The notes below the pieces were generated by a model, which was not told the DNA's origin, made no database searches, and saw only the letters and a list, made by a program, of their open reading frames with translations. From Candidatus Kaiserbacteria bacterium (GTDB lineage Bacteria > Patescibacteriota > Minisyncoccia > Phycocordibacterales > UBA12088), in NCBI GenBank assembly GCA_007116405.1, contig SKIN01000047.1, forward strand, positions 1-9,537: a stretch of 9,537 nt of DNA. The letters are read 5' to 3'. Positions 6,666-9,537 of the stretch are shown here, in pieces. Positions within the stretch are counted from its first letter, which is position 1. The number at the start of each line of letters is the position of its first letter. The translations under genes were made by a program, and so were the position numbers.

Positions 6666-7706
6666 CTACTCATTGCGAAGGAATCGGCGACCCGCACGCC
6701 AGAGCGGAACAGCAATAAGAAATCCTATTACGATAATGAGGACTATATGTAGGGCGTACTTCAAGAACACGAGAAGGGTCAGTATTAGACCGATGGTGAG
6801 GTCTTGAGCGATCTTGTTAGCATCAGTAATGAAACTCTTGACGCGAGACATCCACGAGTCCTTGAGTTGAGTCCCGTTGACGAACCGACGCTCCTCGACG
6901 TTTATGGTAAACGTGACATTTTCGATACGTTCCATGAGCTCACTGCCGCGCCTGTCGAGGGCATCGATCTGCCGCGCCAGACGAACACGATCTTCAGCCA
7001 AAGACCGCATATAGCGCAAGCGGTCATCGATCGCCTTGGTGAGCATGCTCGTGTCTCCGGTATTCGCACTTGTGGTCATGAGCTGGTCATACAGACGCGT
7101 TACTTCGGCGAGCATACGCTCAAGGTGTTCGTCTTGGCCAGCAAGAATGTCTCGTTCGCTCTCGTGTTGCAGTATCCTTTCTCGCATCAAGGTGGCATTC
7201 TCTTGCACATGAGTGGGGTCTAGGGCAAGTACCGCCTCAAGTATCTGCTGTGCCCTGTCACGCTCAACCTTGAACCGATAGTGACACGCTGTATTGCTTC
7301 GGGTCATATGCTCGAACGTGACATATGAATACATTCTCCAACCCTCGACGACATCGCACACTTCATCCTTGTGACGAGTCCGTATCGTTGCATGGTATTC
7401 ACGTGCCTCATATGCTTCGGTAGCAAAGGGTGGAGTATCAACACTGTCGACCACTGGTGCCGTACGCATGCCCTCTACATCGACACGATCGTACACACCC
7501 CCTAGCGAGGGTACTTGCACTGAATCCACCGACACACCCTGTTCGACACCTGTGAGCTGAGAGAGGAATGATGTGGCGCCCAACAAAACGAAGATACCGA
7601 ATAGGATAGCTACTATCCCTACCGGCACAAGCACGATGTTCTTTGGCCGTAGTAGACGGCGCCAACCCTTTGGTCTCCCATCGTGTTCATTTGATGCTTC
7701 ATCCAT
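6666..7706 (-). CDS. DUF4349-like membrane protein with periplasmic coiled coil
   Basis: A 346-residue protein with a positively charged N-terminus (RPKGWRRLLRPK, 11-22), membrane helix 1 at about 24-46, an extracytoplasmic region of about 255 residues, and membrane helix 2 at about 305-335, followed by a basic tail (WRAGRRFLR). Charge distribution puts both termini in the cytoplasm. The segment 145-275 contains a long coiled coil (170-265) ending in MERIENVTFTINVEERRF (258-275). That order (beta-rich start, coiled coil, then a short beta strand and a C-terminal membrane helix) is the DUF4349 layout, although the beta-rich part here is divergent. Cysteines C117 and C141 lie outside the membrane and could form a disulfide. 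Function is unknown for the family. It is flanked by gaps of about 90-110 bp, so it is probably transcribed alone. Confidence 0.6.
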   Translation of the reverse strand: MDEASNEHDGRPKGWRRLLRPKNIVLVPVGIVAILFGIFVLLGATSFLSQLTGVEQGVSVDSVQVPSLGGVYDRVDVEGMRTAPVVDSVDTPPFATEAYEAREYHATIRTRHKDEVCDVVEGWRMYSYVTFEHMTRSNTACHYRFKVERDRAQQILEAVLALDPTHVQENATLMRERILQHESERDILAGQDEHLERMLAEVTRLYDQLMTTSANTGDTSMLTKAIDDRLRYMRSLAEDRVRLARQIDALDRRGSELMERIENVTFTINVEERRFVNGTQLKDSWMSRVKSFITDANKIAQDLTIGLILTLLVFLKYALHIVLIIVIGFLIAVPLWRAGRRFLRNE

Positions 7707-7725
7707 ATTGATCGTGTGTTAGATG

Positions 7726-7755
7726 AATATATGTCTGATGATAGAAGCGTATCAT
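7726..7755 (-). promoter_or_regulatory. Possible promoter of the DUF4349-like gene, with inverted repeat
   Basis: Minus strand: -10 TATATT (7726-7731), an 18-bp spacer, and -35 ATGATA (7750-7755). The -35 is also one arm of a 6-bp inverted repeat ATGATA-N6-TATCAT (7738-7755). The predicted leader is about 15 nt, without a Shine-Dalgarno. The rest of the 91-bp gap holds no clear terminator for the gene before it. Confidence 0.4.
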
Positions 7756-7797
7756 ACGAAGACCCTGGAAGAGGTCTACTTGTGCACACTGCAACAC

Positions 7798-8697
7798 CTA
7801 GAGGTTCTGCAATAGCTGTGCTCTGTTCGGGATGATGAGCGTTGTGCCTAGCGTCAACGCCGGTTCGGGAATGGTACCCGGACGGACTATCAACGCAAAG
7901 TTTGCGTTGGGTGGTTTGTTCCACACACTACTGCCATCCATGAGCACGCCCTGCTCGACCTCGACAACTGTAAACAAGGCGTCTAGCCACATGACATCAA
8001 CGGGCCTTGTGTGAATCAGTATCGGTGATGGAGGTGTTCGCGCTAAGACAATTAGTAGTGGCTCCACTTCAAGAATGGGTTCTCTGTTGTCTATCAGCTC
8101 ATGCCCGAGCACCATTGTTACATGTAATTCCAGGTCACCTACCCACATCTGCACTGTCCGTTGCCGGTCCTCGTGTGTGCCAATGCTCTGAATCGATGCT
8201 GACCACTGCCATAACCCGACCCCAGCTCCAAAGAGGAGTACGAGGGCGATGATGGATGGAATCGGGTAACTGACCGGCGACAGTGACTTACGTAGTTTGA
8301 TAGAGTGAGAACTGGCCAATAGGAACTGCTGTTTCTTGCCATCCATAAGGTCGTCGGCAGACCGCAACGCCATGTCGGCGACGTATCCAAGGACTCCCCC
8401 GCACTGTCGGCATTTTGCAGCAGTGCGTTCCTCCCCTTCGGGTGAATATGTGCGAGCTAAGGCGACAGGGCCACCGTTTGGTGGGAGCATGAACGTGGCG
8501 TGCCCCGAACCGGTGTCAGACTTCTGTTCAGAAGAGAATAGGGGTGTATCACACCCGGCACATACATATATTCCTGGTACCTGCGTGTTGGTATATGCCC
8601 CCGTATGAGGTTCTTCCGGCTCTCCAAGTCGCAGCGCACGGTACGCCTCGGGTGACAACTTTTTTTTCCACCCTTCGTCTGTATCGGGAATACTCAT
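7798..8697 (-). CDS. Fusion: catalytically degenerate MsrB-like domain, membrane helix, DUF192-like domain
   Basis: A 299-residue protein in three parts. Residues 9-135 follow methionine-R-sulfoxide reductase B from end to end: WKKKLSPEAYRALR (10-23), TGAY (32-35), GIYVCAGCDTPLFSSEQKSD (42-61), TGSGHATF (62-69), KCRQCGGVLGYV (95-106). Both zinc CxxC pairs (C46/C49, C96/C99) are kept. The active site is not: the family's RYCxNS motif reads QFLLAS (124-129), so the nucleophilic Cys is Leu126, and the HLGHVF histidine is Tyr105. A membrane helix follows at about 145-166, with basic residues before it, placing the MsrB-like part in the cytoplasm. Residues 185-290 resemble DUF192: PVDVMWLDALFTVVEVEQG (232-250), then FALIVRPG (267-274) and LTLGTTLII (281-289). 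The family's N-terminal GLM motif is not seen. The start MSIPDT is favoured by the -10 element 7 nt upstream; the longer reading from 8805 would overlap truB by 95 bp. Probably a structural or binding protein. Confidence 0.7.
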   Translation of the reverse strand: MSIPDTDEGWKKKLSPEAYRALRLGEPEEPHTGAYTNTQVPGIYVCAGCDTPLFSSEQKSDTGSGHATFMLPPNGGPVALARTYSPEGEERTAAKCRQCGGVLGYVADMALRSADDLMDGKKQQFLLASSHSIKLRKSLSPVSYPIPSIIALVLLFGAGVGLWQWSASIQSIGTHEDRQRTVQMWVGDLELHVTMVLGHELIDNREPILEVEPLLIVLARTPPSPILIHTRPVDVMWLDALFTVVEVEQGVLMDGSSVWNKPPNANFALIVRPGTIPEPALTLGTTLIIPNRAQLLQNL

Positions 8698-8704
8698 GAG
8701 TGTA

Positions 8705-8713
8705 AGTATATCA
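8705..8713 (-). promoter_or_regulatory. Extended -10 promoter overlapping the truB stop codon
   Basis: Minus strand TGA-TATACT: the TGA stop of truB (8711-8713) doubles as the TGn extension of -10 TATACT (8705-8710). It ends 7 nt before the ATG at 8697, predicting a leaderless mRNA for the fusion protein. No good -35 is seen. Read-through from truB across the 13-bp gap is also likely. Confidence 0.45.
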
Positions 8714-9481
8714 CTTGACTGCCCCGCGTAGCTTGTACTTTCCCACCCGCGTACGGATAATGCGCATCGCGAGCGCCGGAATACCGAGCTGGCCGCCAAG
8801 TTCATGAGCGATGGAACGCACGTACGTTCCGCTTGAGCAGTGGATGCTCACCGTTGCAACGTCAAACGACATACCATAGAGGATACGGACCGCATCCCGC
8901 CAGAGGTGGAGGATGCGCTCCTGCCGAAAATCCCCCTTGACCGCCTTAACGGAACGCTCGACCTCCTCGAGCAACTCCTCATCGGTGATGCGCTTCATGC
9001 CCACGAGCGACGCCGAGAATATCTCGATACGGTGCTCAGGCAGCGTAAACCCTTCGAGTTCACCCTTGCGCGCCTTCACGAATAGTGGTTGTCCCTCCAG
9101 TGGCTTACTGGAAAATGGGGGGTACTTCTGTGAATGGGTGCCGGGGAGCTGTGCGATGTACTCAAGGAGAAGCGGGGTGCGAACCGCCTTATGGCTCGCT
9201 CGCGTCACTGCGTCGGTCATGACGCCGAGCACGTCGTACGTGTCGGTCGCGAAGCCAAAGAGAATGTCGAATGTGTACTCCTTGTCGAGATTGAGATATT
9301 CGTTGCGCTTCTTGTTTGCTTCTCCCGCCAATATCAACAACACACCTTCCGCCATAGGGTCAAGCCTTCCTGCGTACGACATTGGGATGTTCTTATATTC
9401 CGGGTTCTCCTTGCGGAAGCGCTCGATGCGCTGCAACGGCGTTTCCCCGCGTGCTTTGTATAGATTGAGGATATCTTTCAT
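8711..9481 (-). CDS. truB: tRNA pseudouridine(55) synthase TruB
   Basis: A 256-residue TruB-family enzyme that converts U55 in the T-loop of tRNAs to pseudouridine in the cytoplasm. Motif II with the catalytic aspartate is clear: SYAGRLDPMAEGVLLIL (35-51), nucleophile D41. Next comes KEYTFDILFGFATDTYDVLG (68-87), which matches the K-x-Y and G-x-x-T-D-T-x-D family block. Near the C-terminus, SSGTYVRSIAHELGGQLGIP contains the conserved arginine that orients substrate, and is followed by RIIRTRVGKYKL, the usual last core strand. The N-terminus is short: the typical GxxxxDKPxGxTS opening is replaced by LNLYKARGETPLQRIERFRK (6-25). The chain stops right after the catalytic core, so there is no C-terminal PUA domain. 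The ATG at 9481 has no Shine-Dalgarno; TAGAGT (9491-9496) or TATATG (9500-9505) are weak -10 candidates. Its stop lies 13 bp before the next gene. Confidence 0.93.
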   Translation of the reverse strand: MKDILNLYKARGETPLQRIERFRKENPEYKNIPMSYAGRLDPMAEGVLLILAGEANKKRNEYLNLDKEYTFDILFGFATDTYDVLGVMTDAVTRASHKAVRTPLLLEYIAQLPGTHSQKYPPFSSKPLEGQPLFVKARKGELEGFTLPEHRIEIFSASLVGMKRITDEELLEEVERSVKAVKGDFRQERILHLWRDAVRILYGMSFDVATVSIHCSSGTYVRSIAHELGGQLGIPALAMRIIRTRVGKYKLRGAVK

Positions 9482-9509
9482 TTCAGGTACACTCTACCGC
9501 ATATATGCC

Positions 9510-9537
9510 AAAAAAGAAAAGCCCCCAAAGCCACAGG
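9510..9537 (-). terminator. Probable 3' half of an intrinsic terminator cut by the right edge
   Basis: The minus strand enters the window as CCTGTGGCTTT, then GGGGGC, then TTTTCTTTTTT. A GC-rich arm followed by a T-run is what the descending half of a terminator hairpin looks like. The first two bases (CC) could be the end of the matching CCCC arm, most of which would lie outside the window. This would end a minus-strand gene upstream of truB. The 28 bases between here and the truB start hold the palindrome GCATATATGC (9499-9508) and weak -10 candidates. Confidence 0.4.

Noticed and set aside
7798..8697. Functional methionine sulfoxide reductase B
   Set aside because: The nucleophilic cysteine and the HLGH histidine are both replaced, so the gene symbol msrB would mislead.
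8698..8805. Longer N-terminus for the MsrB-like fusion
   Set aside because: It would overlap the end of truB by 95 bp in another frame, and the MsrB homology begins only after the internal methionine at 8697.
9505..9537. A possible plus-strand gene start, ATG reading MPKKKSPQSH, with TTGAGG/TACACT as a divergent promoter
   Set aside because: The A-rich and C-rich run that gives these codons is better explained as the T-run and arm of a minus-strand terminator. Only ten codons are visible, so the frame cannot be tested.

Overview
This is a compact, gene-dense stretch of a small bacterial genome. Every supportable gene lies on the minus strand, so transcription runs right to left from the truB end to the murJ end. 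Three things together suggest a member of the Candidate Phyla Radiation (Patescibacteria), most likely a Parcubacteria-type lineage. First, the mix of families: a fused Wzy-like ligase/TPR protein beside murJ, a Gmad2 protein, a DUF4349-like protein, and a short TruB with no room for a PUA domain. Second, short intergenic gaps. Third, gene starts that lack Shine-Dalgarno sequences. The assignment is inference, at moderate confidence. TAG and TAA are both used as stops and truB ends in TGA, so the standard bacterial code applies; the TGA-as-glycine code of Gracilibacteria is not supported.

Layout in the direction of transcription: (1) truB, a tRNA pseudouridine synthase (9481-8711), preceded at the window edge by what looks like the 3' half of another gene's terminator. 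(2) A fusion protein (8697-7798) with an MsrB-like zinc domain that has lost its catalytic cysteine, then one membrane helix, then a DUF192-like domain. (3) A two-helix membrane protein with a coiled coil resembling DUF4349 (7706-6666). (4) A two-gene unit: a 145-residue helical protein of unknown function (6556-6119) and a stand-alone GH15-like glucoamylase catalytic domain (6109-5060), closed by a strong terminator. (5) A monocistronic Hsp20 chaperone (4981-4571) with its own promoter and terminator. (6) A two-gene unit: a small membrane protein (4460-4164) and a membrane-anchored Gmad2 lipoprotein-like protein (4153-3059). (7) An envelope unit: a Wzy/O-antigen-ligase-like membrane protein fused to TPRs (2953-554), then murJ (548 to the window edge, incomplete).

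Five of the gene products are membrane proteins or carry a membrane anchor, so the region is mostly about the cell envelope: lipid II flipping, surface polysaccharide assembly or ligation, and exported anchored domains. Between them sit housekeeping (TruB), stress (Hsp20) and cytoplasmic carbohydrate (GH15) genes.

The most interesting observations are the catalytically dead MsrB-TM-DUF192 fusion and a repeated promoter geometry. At four gene starts a -10-like hexamer lies only 6-7 nt before the ATG, which would give leaderless transcripts. No defence system, CRISPR array, insertion sequence, RNA gene or integration site is visible, and there is no stretch over 300 bases without a gene.
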